Shown piece after piece: positions 27,407-36,345 of a DNA stretch of 64,000 bases. The stretch's first letter is position 1; every line of letters begins with the position of its first letter. This DNA comes from JAXGPF01 sp964650945 (lineage in GTDB: Bacteria; Verrucomicrobiota; Kiritimatiellia; JAAZAB01), in the NCBI GenBank assembly GCA_964650945.1, contig CAZYXU010000003.1, positions 12,663 to 76,662 of the forward strand. Direction: 5' to 3'. The notes under the pieces were generated by a model. The model did no database searches and had not been told where the DNA came from. It was given only the letters and a program-made list of their open reading frames with translations. The position numbers and the translations under genes were made by a program.

Positions 27407-27850
27407 CTAACGCCGGTCCGCTGCCAGGCGCTGTTCCAGTTTTTCCACCCGCGCGCGCAACTCGTCCGTCTCCCGGCAACGCAACTGCCATTCGTTTTCC
27501 AGCGCCTGGGTGAACAGGCCGTTGATCAGGTTCTGTCGGAACGCGATCCGGTCGTGCTGGTAGCGCAGCAGCTTCCAGAGCAGGCGTTTGACGCGCTGTA
27601 AACACCCGCCGGCCGCGCCCGGCCGGCGGGGGATTTCAAAATCCAGCGTATCCACGGCGTCCCGGTAGCGCAGCAGCCGCAGAAAATTCGCGTGGTACCC
27701 GGCGTCGGAGTCCGCGCCGGCCAGGGCCGGCGCGCCGATTTCCGGGGAAACCGCGCTGGGTTGCCGGCGGCTGCGCCGCAGGCAGTCAGCCGCCTGGCGC
27801 ACCTGTTCCGCCAGGTCCGGGCGGTCCTGTCCGGCAACGCTGATAGCCAT
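27407..27850 (-). CDS. Small coiled-coil protein in glycan cluster
   Basis: This 147-residue protein starts at ATG 27850 with GGGAGGC upstream, overlapping nothing but only three bases from the DUF368 gene. The C-terminal 40 residues (QALENEWQLRCRETDELRARVEKL) form a heptad coiled coil. The N-terminus is helical and charged. Similar short coiled-coil proteins stand next to glycosyltransferases in O-antigen-type loci, where some measure chain length, but no family can be named here. Confidence 0.65.
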   Translation of the reverse strand: MAISVAGQDRPDLAEQVRQAADCLRRSRRQPSAVSPEIGAPALAGADSDAGYHANFLRLLRYRDAVDTLDFEIPRRPGAAGGCLQRVKRLLWKLLRYQHDRIAFRQNLINGLFTQALENEWQLRCRETDELRARVEKLEQRLAADRR

Positions 27851-27852
27851 GT

Positions 27853-28827
27853 TCAATGCCTCCCGATGCGGGCGCATAAACGCACAAACGGATTCTTGCG
27901 CGTTTGCGCATGATCCAGGGCGCTGATGAGGATGAAGCCCAGCAGGCAGAGCGCGAGCGCCTCCCAGAAGACGGCGCCCGTAAAATCCGGCATGACGTTG
28001 ATTTCACGGATGGGGACGGCCTGCCCGTGCCGGTCAACGATGGTTTCGAGCACTTCCTTGAACGGCCAGATTTTACGCAGCGAGCCCAGCATGAATCCCG
28101 TCAACAGCGCGATCGTGGCCTGGTGGTAATGGCGCAGGAGCCAGCTCAGGAAGCGGACGAACCCGATGATGCCCGCCGCGATGCCCGCCGCCACCGGCAA
28201 CAATCCCAGGATGTCCAGGGTTTTGATCTGCTCCAGGACGTAATTGTATTGCCCCATGATCAGCAGGATGAACGAGCCGGAAATGCCGGGCAGGATCATC
28301 GCGATCACCGCCACCACGCCGCTGGCGAATAAAATCAAGGGGGTATGCGGCATTTCCCGCGGCACCATCCCGATCAAGATCCAGGCCAGGACCGTGCCCA
28401 GCAGGAGCGCTGCAAGCGTGCCGACCCCCCAGCGCAGTTCGACGCTGATGGAAACGATGGAGGCCAGGATCAGGCCGAAGAAAAAAGCATACAACAAGAC
28501 GGTTTGATACGTCAGCAGCCAACTGATCAGGCCGGCCAGGGCAAAGATTGCCAGCGCCAGGCCGGCGCCCAGCGGCAGCAGGAACCGCCAGGGCACATGG
28601 TCGAGCGCCGCGCGGAACCGGCCGCGCAACAGTAATTGCGCCAAACGCAGGTCGAAAGTCTTGATGGCATCGAGCAATTCCTCGTAAATGCCCATGATGA
28701 ACGCCATTGTGCCGCCGGAGACGCCCGGGATGACATTGGCCGCGCCGGTCACCAGGCCGGCAAAAACCAGGTAAGCGTAATTTTTCCAGGTCCGCGCGCG
28801 TTTCCGTTCCGGTTCCAACTGGCTCAT
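27853..28827 (-). CDS. DUF368 membrane protein (PopT-type polyprenyl-phosphate transporter)
   Basis: This 324-residue polytopic protein has the two DUF368 signature repeats: GAANVIPGVSGGTMAFIMGIYEE-type at about residues 28-50 and MILPGISGSFILLIMGQY at about 178-195. DUF368 proteins have been shown to recycle undecaprenyl phosphate across the membrane (PopT). That fits the adjoining GT39-like enzyme, which would consume polyprenyl-linked sugars. The start is divergent from prmA. Confidence 0.92.
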   Translation of the reverse strand: MSQLEPERKRARTWKNYAYLVFAGLVTGAANVIPGVSGGTMAFIMGIYEELLDAIKTFDLRLAQLLLRGRFRAALDHVPWRFLLPLGAGLALAIFALAGLISWLLTYQTVLLYAFFFGLILASIVSISVELRWGVGTLAALLLGTVLAWILIGMVPREMPHTPLILFASGVVAVIAMILPGISGSFILLIMGQYNYVLEQIKTLDILGLLPVAAGIAAGIIGFVRFLSWLLRHYHQATIALLTGFMLGSLRKIWPFKEVLETIVDRHGQAVPIREINVMPDFTGAVFWEALALCLLGFILISALDHAQTRKNPFVRLCARIGRH

Positions 28828-28878
28828 AATGTATAATTCATCCTTTTAATGTTTTCAACATGCCGGCGGCAGTTTATA

Positions 28879-29916
28879 ATGTCTTCCATGCAAACGCAAA
28901 ACAAAATCATCGGCCGGCCCCGCCGGCCACGGCTGCGTCATGCTTGCGGCTCACCAGGGACGGTTCGCCCCACCAAAGGCAAATATGGCCAAAATGGTGG
29001 GGCGAGGCGCCCCGGCCGAGCCGTCTTTTCCGAGTTTGACGCAGCCCTGCCGCGCCGGCCGGCGGCGTGCCATGCCGCGCGTCTCTACACCGCCCCGACC
29101 ACGGCGCTCCTGTGCCAGACATTGCTGGCGGCGGAAAACACCGCCGTGACCCTGCCGTCCAAGGGCGCGCGCTGGGCGCGCCTGACGGTGTTTTGCCCGT
29201 CGCCCGCGGCGGCGCGCCGGCTGGCGGCCCGGCTGCGCGGCTGGCTGGACGGCCTGCCGGGACCGGCCGGGCGCGTGCAGTGCGTCCGCCTGCCGGCGGC
29301 CGATTGGCGGGAAAACTGGAAACGCTTTTTTCCGGCGCGCCGGGTGTCGCCGCGGCTGGTGGTCCGGCCGCCCTGGCGCAGTTTTCCGGCGCGGCCGGGC
29401 GATTGTGTGATCGAATTGAATCCGGGCTTGAGTTTCGGCACCGGCCTGCATCCCACGACGCGCGGCTGTCTGCGCCTGCTGGACGAATTTGACGCCGCCG
29501 CGCCGGGCGGCTCTTTTCTGGATATCGGCTGCGGATCGGGCATCCTGGCGATTGCCGCCGCGCGCCTGGGTTGCCGGCCGGTGCTGGCGCTGGATCATGA
29601 CCCGCAGGCCGTGCGCGCCGCCCGGCAAAACCGCCAGGCCAACGGGCTGGACCGCCGGATTGTCATCCGGCGGGCCGATGTCCGGCGGTTGGACAACTTC
29701 CCGGCCTGCGATCTGGTGGCCGCCAACCTGCTGGCGGGATTGCTGATTGAAGCCGCCCCGCAAATCAGCCGCCTGGCGGCGCGGCATTTGATTGTTGCCG
29801 GGATTTTACGCCCGCAATACGCCGCGGTGCGCCGCGCCTACCAGCGGCAGGGATTCCGCGAAATCCGCGCCATCCCCGATGGCGAATGGCAGACCGGCGG
29901 ATTCGTCCGCCGGTAG
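28879..29916 (+). CDS. prmA: Ribosomal protein L11 methyltransferase-like protein (PrmA) with unusual N-terminus
   Basis: The C-terminal two-thirds is PrmA: LNPGLSFGTGLHPTTR, SAM motif FLDIGCGSGILAIAAARLG, ALDHDP and the post-motif ANLLAGLLIEAAP. PrmA trimethylates L11. From ATG 28879 the protein would have 345 residues, about 50 more than usual. The surplus is basic, low-complexity sequence that includes a palindromic element (28959-29025). Either the element is translated in frame, or the true start is a weak TTG/GTG downstream; no ATG is available between the element and the conserved core. Confidence 0.82.
   Translation: MSSMQTQNKIIGRPRRPRLRHACGSPGTVRPTKGKYGQNGGARRPGRAVFSEFDAALPRRPAACHAARLYTAPTTALLCQTLLAAENTAVTLPSKGARWARLTVFCPSPAAARRLAARLRGWLDGLPGPAGRVQCVRLPAADWRENWKRFFPARRVSPRLVVRPPWRSFPARPGDCVIELNPGLSFGTGLHPTTRGCLRLLDEFDAAAPGGSFLDIGCGSGILAIAAARLGCRPVLALDHDPQAVRAARQNRQANGLDRRIVIRRADVRRLDNFPACDLVAANLLAGLLIEAAPQISRLAARHLIVAGILRPQYAAVRRAYQRQGFREIRAIPDGEWQTGGFVRR
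28959..29025. repeat. Imperfect palindromic element in the 5' coding part of prmA
   Basis: Left arm 28959-28975 and right arm 28995-29004 pair perfectly over 10 bp (CGCCCCACCA with TGGTGGGGCG) around a 19-base loop. A further outer match of GACGGTTCG (28959-28967) with CGAGCCGTC (29017-29025) has one mismatch, after an insertion in the right arm. It leaves the prmA frame open. It looks like a mobile palindromic unit of the RPE/REP kind. Confidence 0.6.
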
Positions 29917-29958
29917 GGGAAATTTGTTTTGCGCCAGGCCGGCAAAAATGACATAATT

Positions 29959-30253
29959 ACCGAACCCCGAACCACCGAACCACTGAACCCCGAACCACCG
30001 AACCACTGAACCCCGAACCACCGAACCACTGAACCCCGAACCACCGAACCACTGAACCCTGAACCACGAACCACTGAACCCTGAACCCTGAACCCCGAAC
30101 CCCGAACACCGAACCCCGAACCCCGAACCACCGAACCCCGAACCACTGAACCACCGAACCCCTAAAACCGAACCCCGAACACCGAACACTGAACACCGAA
30201 CACTGAACCCCGAACACTGAACCCCGAACCCCGAACCACCGAACACTGAACAC
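29959..30253. repeat. Tandem CCGAACC/ACTGAACC low-complexity tract
   Basis: About 295 bases are composed almost only of GAACC, GAACAC and GAACCCC words. A 23-bp higher-order unit (CACTGAACCCCGAACCACCGAAC expressed as positions 29981-30003) repeats exactly at 30004-30026 and 30027-30049, then decays into 7- to 9-base words. The minus strand is a G/T-rich telomere-like run. There are no spacers, so it is not a CRISPR. It fills most of the 363-base gap between prmA and the MCE operon. Confidence 0.9.
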
Positions 30254-30279
30254 GTTGTCGAGAGATTGGATTAAGACGC

Positions 30280-31422
30280 ATGCCTGCATCAGGGCCCAAT
30301 CCGGATATGATTGACTGCCGGCGCATGCCGGACGGGACGCTGGCGGTGCGGCTCGCCGGCCCTTGGTTATGCGCGGCCGGCCTGCCGGCCGTCGAACCCG
30401 TCCGCCGGGCGCTGGCGGCGGGCGGCGCGCGGCGGGTGGTTTTGGATGGCGCGGCCATCGCCAGGTGGGATAGCGCCCTGCTGGTTTTTACGCGCGCGGT
30501 GATCGGGCTCGGCCGGATGGCGGGCGCGCCCGTGGAAATCCAAAATATGCCCCGGGGCGCCGCGGAACTGCTGCGCCTCGCGGAGGCCGTGCCCGCCGGC
30601 GCCGGCTTGCGCCCGGGGCCGGAACGCGTTGCCTGGCTGGCGCGGGTGGGGCAATCGGCCGTCCGGTTTTGGACTGACAGCCGGGCGACCCTGGCCTTTC
30701 TGGGCGAATCGGTGATGGTTTTTGGACGGCTGCTGCGCGGGCGCATCCGGTGGCGGCGCCGGGATTTCTGGGTGGTGGTCCAGGATTGCGGGCCGGCGGC
30801 GCTGCCGATTGTCACGGTCATCAGCCTGCTGGTCGGCACCATCCTGGCTTTCCTGGGCGCGCTGCAACTCAAGCTGTTTGGCGCCGAAATTTACATCGCC
30901 GACCTGGTGGGCGTGGGCATGGTGCGCGAAATGGGCTCGCTGATGACGGGCATCATCATGGCCGGCCGCACCGGGGCCGCCTTTGCCGCGCATCTGGGCA
31001 CGATGCAGGTCAACGAGGAGATTGACGCGCTGCGGACCATGGGGTTTGATCCGATGGAATTTCTGGTGCTGCCGCGGGAATTGGCGCTGATCCTGATGAT
31101 GCCGCTGCTGGCGACTTACGCGAATTTCGTCGGCATCCTCGGCGGGGCGCTGGCGGGGGTGCTGCTGTTTGACCTGACTTTTGCGCAGTATTACACGCAG
31201 ACGGTTAACGCCGTGACCATCCCGGCCGTGGCGTCGGGCGTGATCAAGAGCTCCGTCTATGGCGTCCTGATCGCCTTTTCAGGCTGCATGCAAGGCATGT
31301 TTTGCGGCCGCAGCGCCTCCGCCGTGGGCGCGGCGACGACGGCGGCGGTGGTCAATGCGATCGTTTACATCATTGTGGCCGACGCGGTGATTTCCGTGAT
31401 CTACACCCTGGTGGGATTTTAA
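30280..31422 (+). CDS. mlaE: MlaE-family ABC permease with N-terminal STAS-like domain
   Basis: This 380-residue protein opens an MCE lipid-transport operon. Residues about 10-110 form a STAS-like domain (VVLDGAAIARWDSALLVF). The permease from about 130 has the MlaE hallmarks GAEIYIADLVGVGMVREMG, TGIIMAGRTGAAFAAHLGTM and EIDALRTMGFDP. MlaE-type permeases move phospholipids between the inner and outer membranes with an ATPase and an MCE protein. In E. coli the STAS component is a separate protein (MlaB). It starts 26 bases after the repeat tract. Confidence 0.93.
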   Translation: MPASGPNPDMIDCRRMPDGTLAVRLAGPWLCAAGLPAVEPVRRALAAGGARRVVLDGAAIARWDSALLVFTRAVIGLGRMAGAPVEIQNMPRGAAELLRLAEAVPAGAGLRPGPERVAWLARVGQSAVRFWTDSRATLAFLGESVMVFGRLLRGRIRWRRRDFWVVVQDCGPAALPIVTVISLLVGTILAFLGALQLKLFGAEIYIADLVGVGMVREMGSLMTGIIMAGRTGAAFAAHLGTMQVNEEIDALRTMGFDPMEFLVLPRELALILMMPLLATYANFVGILGGALAGVLLFDLTFAQYYTQTVNAVTIPAVASGVIKSSVYGVLIAFSGCMQGMFCGRSASAVGAATTAAVVNAIVYIIVADAVISVIYTLVGF

Positions 31423-31423
31423 C

Positions 31424-32182
31424 ATGGGCGACGCCGGCATTCAGATTGAAGTGCAGGGGCTGACGATGGCCTACGGCAGCCGGGTAATCCAGCGCGGCAT
31501 GGATTTCACCGTCAAGCGGGGCGAGGTGTTCGTGGTCATGGGCGGCAGCGGCTGCGGCAAAAGCACCCTGCTGCGCCATATGGTGGGATTGCAGCCGCCG
31601 GCCGCCGGCCGGATTTTATACGACGGCGCCAGTTTCTGGGATGCGGATGAAGCGCAGCGCAGCGCCATCCTGCGCCGGATCGGCATCCTCTACCAGGGCG
31701 GCGCGTTGTGGAGTTCGCTGACCCTGGCCGAGAATATCGCCGTGCCGCTGGAAGCCTATACCCGGCTGACCCCGGCGCAAATCCGCGAACTCGCCGCGTA
31801 CAAACTGGCGCTGGTGGGGCTGGCCGGATTTGAAGATTATTACCCGTCGGAAATCAGCGGCGGCATGCGCAAACGCGCCGGCCTGGCGCGCGCCATGGCC
31901 CTGGACCCCGAAATCCTGTTTTGCGACGAGCCTTCGGCCGGGCTCGACCCGGTCAGCGCGCGGCTGCTGGACGATCTGATCCTGGAGTTGCGCGCGAGCC
32001 TGGGCGCGACCTTCGTGGTGGTGACGCACGAACTGGCCAGCATTTTCGCCATCGGCGGCGACGGCGTATTTTTGGACGCGGAGACCATGTCAATCATCGC
32101 CCGGGGCGCGCCGCGCGTCCTGCTGGATTCCTGCCCGGAAGCCAAGGTGCAGAAATTCCTGCGCCGGGGACCGGCGGCGTGA
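31424..32182 (+). CDS. mlaF: MlaF-type ABC ATPase
   Basis: This 252-residue ATPase has Walker A GGSGCGKST, a Q loop with LYQGGALWSSLT (the MlaF-type sequence), signature SGGMRKRAGLARA, Walker B ILFCDEPSAGLDP and H-loop VVTHEL. The start is one base after the permease stop. It energises the lipid transporter encoded by this operon. Confidence 0.95.
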   Translation: MGDAGIQIEVQGLTMAYGSRVIQRGMDFTVKRGEVFVVMGGSGCGKSTLLRHMVGLQPPAAGRILYDGASFWDADEAQRSAILRRIGILYQGGALWSSLTLAENIAVPLEAYTRLTPAQIRELAAYKLALVGLAGFEDYYPSEISGGMRKRAGLARAMALDPEILFCDEPSAGLDPVSARLLDDLILELRASLGATFVVVTHELASIFAIGGDGVFLDAETMSIIARGAPRVLLDSCPEAKVQKFLRRGPAA

Positions 32183-32210
32183 GCGGGCTGCATTTCAAGG
32201 AGCGCACAAT

Positions 32211-33164
32211 ATGATCAAGCAACCCAACCCGGCCCTTATCGGCGCTTTTGTGCTGGGGGCGGCGGCGCTGGCGGTCATCGGGCTGCTGCTTTTCGGCGGC
32301 GGCCGGTTTTTCGACCAGACGTTCGATTGCGTCATGTATTTCGACGAAACCATTGACGGCCTGGAGGCCGGCGCGCCGGTGGATTTTCAGGGCGTGCGCA
32401 TCGGCACGGTCAAGGAAGTGCGGCTGGTCTTCGACCTCGGCCGGGAAAGCCGGGTGAACCGCCCCGTGATCATGCGCATCGAGAATAGCCGGATCACCAC
32501 CACCGGCGACCGCCAGGGGTTGCCGGCGGAAGCGGTGCTGGAACACCTGGTGCGGGAATCCGGGCTGCGCGCGCAACTGGCCATGCAAAGCATCCTGACC
32601 GGCAAATTGAAGGTCGAACTGGGGTTTCATCCCGGCACGCCCGTGGCGCGGAAGGCCTTGCATCCCTCCGTCTGGGAGATGCCGACGATCGTGTCGCCGC
32701 TGCAGCGCCTCAGCGATGAAGTGGCGCGGATGCCGCTGGCCGACATCGTTTCCGAGACCCACAAGATCATCAAGGGCCTGGCCGAGATTGTCAACTCGAC
32801 GGATACCCGGAATACCATGCGCAATCTTAACGACACCCTGGCCAAGCTGCAAACCGTGCTCGGCCGGATGGATGATGAAATCGGGCCGCTGTTCCAGAAA
32901 TCCGGCGGCGCCATGGATGCGGCCGGCGCCTCGTTGCGCTCCATGCAGACGGTGCTGGGCAAGCTGGAACAGCAGCTTGATCCGTTGTTGCAGTCGCTGC
33001 AGGCCTCCGCGGACAATGCCAACCGCCTGCTGGACGACCAGTCGCCGTGGCGGTATGAAATGCAGCGCCTGGCCAGGGAATTGTCCGAGACCAGCCGGTC
33101 GGTGCGCTGGCTGGCCGACTACCTGGAACGGCATCCCGAGGCTTTGTTGCGCGGCAAGCATTAA
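32211..33164 (+). CDS. MCE/MlaD-family lipid-binding protein
   Basis: This 317-residue protein has one N-terminal membrane helix (ALIGAFVLGAAALAVIGLLLF, about 8-28). An MCE domain follows (MYFDETIDGLEAGAPVDFQGVRIGTVKEV at about 42-70), then a long amphipathic/coiled-coil tail after residue 150, as in PqiB- or LetB-like and MlaD-like proteins with a periplasmic bridge. ATG 32211 has AAGGAGCG. It is part of the mlaE-mlaF-MCE-pqiC operon and is expected to form a periplasmic hexamer. Confidence 0.92.
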   Translation: MIKQPNPALIGAFVLGAAALAVIGLLLFGGGRFFDQTFDCVMYFDETIDGLEAGAPVDFQGVRIGTVKEVRLVFDLGRESRVNRPVIMRIENSRITTTGDRQGLPAEAVLEHLVRESGLRAQLAMQSILTGKLKVELGFHPGTPVARKALHPSVWEMPTIVSPLQRLSDEVARMPLADIVSETHKIIKGLAEIVNSTDTRNTMRNLNDTLAKLQTVLGRMDDEIGPLFQKSGGAMDAAGASLRSMQTVLGKLEQQLDPLLQSLQASADNANRLLDDQSPWRYEMQRLARELSETSRSVRWLADYLERHPEALLRGKH

Positions 33165-33206
33165 AACCAATGCCGGATTAGATCGAACTGACGATGGGAG
33201 GAGTAT

Positions 33207-33845
33207 ATGCTGATTTCGAACGTTACACGCTGGCTGCCGTCCGCCTTCATGGCGGCCGGATGCGTCTGGCTTGCCGGTTGCGCCACCAGCCGCGAGCCGC
33301 AATATTTTTTGCTGTCAGACGGCGCCCCGCCGCCCGCTGCCGGCGTCATGCATTTGCCGGAGCCGGCGCGCGTCATCCAGCTTTCGCCCATCCGGCTGCC
33401 GGCCTATCTCGATCGGCCCCAGATTGTCACCCGGCCGGCGCCATGGCAGATTCAAACCAGCGATTTCCACCGGTGGGGGATGCCGCTCGACGGCGCGGTG
33501 ACGGATCTCCTGGCCGCCGTGCTGGCGGGAGCATTGCCCGCGGCGGCGGTGGCAACCGCGCCGCCGCCCGCCGCCCCGCCCGCCGGCCGCCGCCCCGCGG
33601 CCTGCCGGGTGCGGGTGGAGATTGACCGCCTGGACGGCGCCCTGGGCGGCGAGGTTGTCCTGGCGGCGCGCTGGACGGTGACGGCGGAACCGGGGGCGCC
33701 GGGGGCTGAGGCGCCGGCGCTGCGGCGCGCGGCGCATTGCCGCCAGCCGACGTCCGGCCCGGGTTATGACGCCTACGTCCAGGCCATCGGTGCGGCGGTG
33801 GCGCGGTTGGGCCAAGAGCTTGCCGCCAGTCTCAGTGAGCCTTAA
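33207..33845 (+). CDS. pqiC: PqiC-family outer-membrane lipoprotein
   Basis: This 212-residue protein has a lipoprotein signal (lipobox WLAGC at about residue 25) followed by YFLLSDG, the start typical of PqiC/YmbA (DUF330), and RVIQLSPIRLPAYLDRPQIVTR, DFHRWGMPLD and a C-terminal helix. An insert near residues 112-130 is nearly all Ala and Pro. ATG 33207 follows GGGAGGAG. It would dock the MCE bridge to the outer membrane. The last four bases overlap the convergent kinase gene. Confidence 0.88.
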   Translation: MLISNVTRWLPSAFMAAGCVWLAGCATSREPQYFLLSDGAPPPAAGVMHLPEPARVIQLSPIRLPAYLDRPQIVTRPAPWQIQTSDFHRWGMPLDGAVTDLLAAVLAGALPAAAVATAPPPAAPPAGRRPAACRVRVEIDRLDGALGGEVVLAARWTVTAEPGAPGAEAPALRRAAHCRQPTSGPGYDAYVQAIGAAVARLGQELAASLSEP

Positions 33846-36235
33846 AGCTTGAACCTGATCCGGAAAACCGTGCCGGCCGCGCGGTCCACCTCAATGGCGC
33901 CCTGAAGCTGCTTTTGCGCCAGCATGCTCACCAGCCGCAAGCCGAGGGTGGGGCTGGCGCTCCAGTCCATGCCGGCGGGCAAACCACATCCGTTGTCGGC
34001 GACGGTCAGCAGGCATTCCCCGTTGGCTTGCGCGGCTTGCACCTTGATGACCGGCGGCGGGGCGCCGGGTGGGCGCGCGGCGCCGGCCGGGAAAGCGTGC
34101 TTGAAGGCGTTGGTGACCAGTTCGTTGACTATCAGCCCGCAGGGCACGGCGGTATCCAGGCTGACCGTAATCTCCCCCGCATCCACCAGGATTTGCACGC
34201 CGTCGCGGATGGCAAAGGATTCCCGCAACGACGCCGCCAGGCTTTGGAAATATTCCTGCAACTTGATTTTGCTCAAGTTTTCGGATTGATACAGCATTTC
34301 ATGCAGGATGGCGATGGCGCGGATGCGGCGGCCCAGTTCCGGCAGCAGGGCGGCGTCCGGCAGCCGGCCCGGCGCGTGTTGCTGTAAATTAATCAGCCCG
34401 ACAATCACCGCCAGGTTGTTTTTAACGCGGTGATGCACTTCGCGCAGCAGCACCTCTTTCTCCGCCAGCAGCTCCTTCAGAATCCGGGCGTTTTCCCGCA
34501 GGGCGAGTTCCTGCTTCTTGGGCGCGGTGATATCCCAGAAAAATGCGGCAAAACGGTTTTGCCCGACCTGGCAGGCGCTCACCTGGTAATGGCGCTGGGA
34601 CGGTTCGAAAAATATCTCGAAGGCGGCGGGTTCGCCGGTGAGCGCCACCTTGCCGTAGGTGGCGATCAGGTGGGTCTTTTCAATCCCGGGGTGGATTTGG
34701 GTAACGCGTTTGCCCAGCACATCCTTGAGCTTCAACCCCGTATGCGTTTCAAAGGCCGGGTTGGCCTTCAGGAAAATGTAATCCGCCGGGCGCCCTTGCG
34801 CGTCCAGGACGATTTCGTGGATGGCAATGGCCGAGAGGGAGTTGGTGAATAATTCGCGGAGTTGCCGCTCGCTGTCCCGCAATTCCCTTTCCAGGCGGTA
34901 TTGCGCGGTGATGTCGCGGAACACCAGCACGACGCCGAAGATATCGCCGTTGGCGTCCTGAATCGGGGCGGCGCTGTCGGCAATTTGATATTCGGCGCCA
35001 TGCCGGCCGATGAGGGTGGTGTGATTGGCCAGGCCGACAATCTTGCCGTCCTTCAGCACTTTGGCCACGGGGTCGGGCATGGCCGCGCGGGTCTGGGCGT
35101 TGACGATTTTAATGATTTCCCCCAATGGTCGCCCTTCGGCCTCCGCCAGCGTCCAGCCGGTGAGGCGCTGGGCCACCAGGTTCATGCGCGCAACCTGTCC
35201 GGCGGCGTTGGTGGCGATGACCGCGTCCCCGATGGATTCCAGCGTGATCCGCAGGTGTTCCTCGCGGTGATGCAGGGCCTGCTCCGCCGCCTGGCGCTGC
35301 GTCAGTTCGACGCGCAGGCCGGCCGTGGCCGCCGCGATGCGGCGGCGCAGGGTATGCGCCCAGGCCAGGATGGCCAGCAGCAGCAGGCCGATGGGCGCGA
35401 GAAAAATCAGCAGGTAGCGGGCCGCTTCGCCGATCGCGCCGCGGCGGGTGTAGCCGCCGAACCACCGGTCGTGGATTTGCTGGTAACGCCCGCTGGCGCG
35501 CAGCAGCAGCAGACCCTCGTCCAGCCGGGCCAGCAGGCTTTCACCGCCCTTGCGGCCGGCAAAACAATAATCGGTCTGATGGATGGCCGGACCCGCCGGA
35601 CGCAGGCCGTCCAAGCCATGCTTGTTGATCAGGTACAGCGCCGGCAATTTGGCCAGCAGCGCGCAATCGTGCCGGCCGTCCGCCAGCAGGCGCAGCGCGT
35701 CAATCGGATCGTTGACGGCGATGATATTCAGCGACAGGCTTTGCCCCAGCAGAAAATCGTGCATGATGTCGCCCTGCTGGACAATCACCTCGCGGCCTTT
35801 CAGGTCTTCAAGGCCCTTGATGGGTGAATCGCGGCGGGTGAAAATCGCGTGGGCCACGCTGATGAACGGGGCGGAAAAAATGAATTTCCGGCTGCGTTCG
35901 GCGGAATAATACATGCCGATCATCACGTCGGCCTCGCCGTCTTCCAGGCGGCGGAGCGCCGCGGTCCACGTGTCCAGCCGGATGCTGGGGCGGATATCCA
36001 TCACCTCACAGACTTCGCGAAACAAGTCCACGTTGAAGCCGGTGGGCTGGCCCTGGTCGTCCAAAAATTCGTAGGGCGGGTAATTGTGGTCGCTGGCCGC
36101 GCGGATGTTTTCCGCGGCGTCCGCGCGGGCCGCCAGGGCCAGCAGCGCCATCCCGGCGATGGCCCGCCAAAGCGGCGGGCGCCCCCGGCGGGCATGGCGG
36201 ATAGTCCGGTCGGTATTGAACTTTACCAGACGCAT
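33842..36235 (-). CDS. Sensor histidine kinase: SBP_bac_3 - TM - PAS - PAS - HisKA_2/HATPase
   Basis: This 797-residue protein has a signal peptide/first membrane anchor (residues about 25-40). A periplasmic amino-acid-binding-type domain starts at ENIRAASDHNYPPYEFLDDQG (about 42-265). After a transmembrane segment (YLLIFLAPIGLLLLAILAWAH) come two PAS domains (about 330-450 and 460-580). A HisKA_2 phospho-acceptor helix follows (REVHHRVKNNLAVIVGLINLQ), then HATPase_c with NELVTNAFKHAFPAG and DNGCGLPAG. It probably senses a small molecule. No receiver gene abuts it; the nearest regulator is the NtrC-type gene at 37748. Confidence 0.92.
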   Translation of the reverse strand: MRLVKFNTDRTIRHARRGRPPLWRAIAGMALLALAARADAAENIRAASDHNYPPYEFLDDQGQPTGFNVDLFREVCEVMDIRPSIRLDTWTAALRRLEDGEADVMIGMYYSAERSRKFIFSAPFISVAHAIFTRRDSPIKGLEDLKGREVIVQQGDIMHDFLLGQSLSLNIIAVNDPIDALRLLADGRHDCALLAKLPALYLINKHGLDGLRPAGPAIHQTDYCFAGRKGGESLLARLDEGLLLLRASGRYQQIHDRWFGGYTRRGAIGEAARYLLIFLAPIGLLLLAILAWAHTLRRRIAAATAGLRVELTQRQAAEQALHHREEHLRITLESIGDAVIATNAAGQVARMNLVAQRLTGWTLAEAEGRPLGEIIKIVNAQTRAAMPDPVAKVLKDGKIVGLANHTTLIGRHGAEYQIADSAAPIQDANGDIFGVVLVFRDITAQYRLERELRDSERQLRELFTNSLSAIAIHEIVLDAQGRPADYIFLKANPAFETHTGLKLKDVLGKRVTQIHPGIEKTHLIATYGKVALTGEPAAFEIFFEPSQRHYQVSACQVGQNRFAAFFWDITAPKKQELALRENARILKELLAEKEVLLREVHHRVKNNLAVIVGLINLQQHAPGRLPDAALLPELGRRIRAIAILHEMLYQSENLSKIKLQEYFQSLAASLRESFAIRDGVQILVDAGEITVSLDTAVPCGLIVNELVTNAFKHAFPAGAARPPGAPPPVIKVQAAQANGECLLTVADNGCGLPAGMDWSASPTLGLRLVSMLAQKQLQGAIEVDRAAGTVFRIRFKL

Positions 36236-36345
36236 GGGCTTAACCTTGTGAGTTTAAGGAGCCAGTCCGCGCCTAATCAAACCGTACTGCATACCGAAGG
36301 ATAATGCCGGAAGGGAACGGTGTCAAATGCAAAATCCGCCGTGGA

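Noticed and set aside
29959..30253. CRISPR array
   Set aside because: Units follow each other without unique spacers, and the repeats decay into shorter words.
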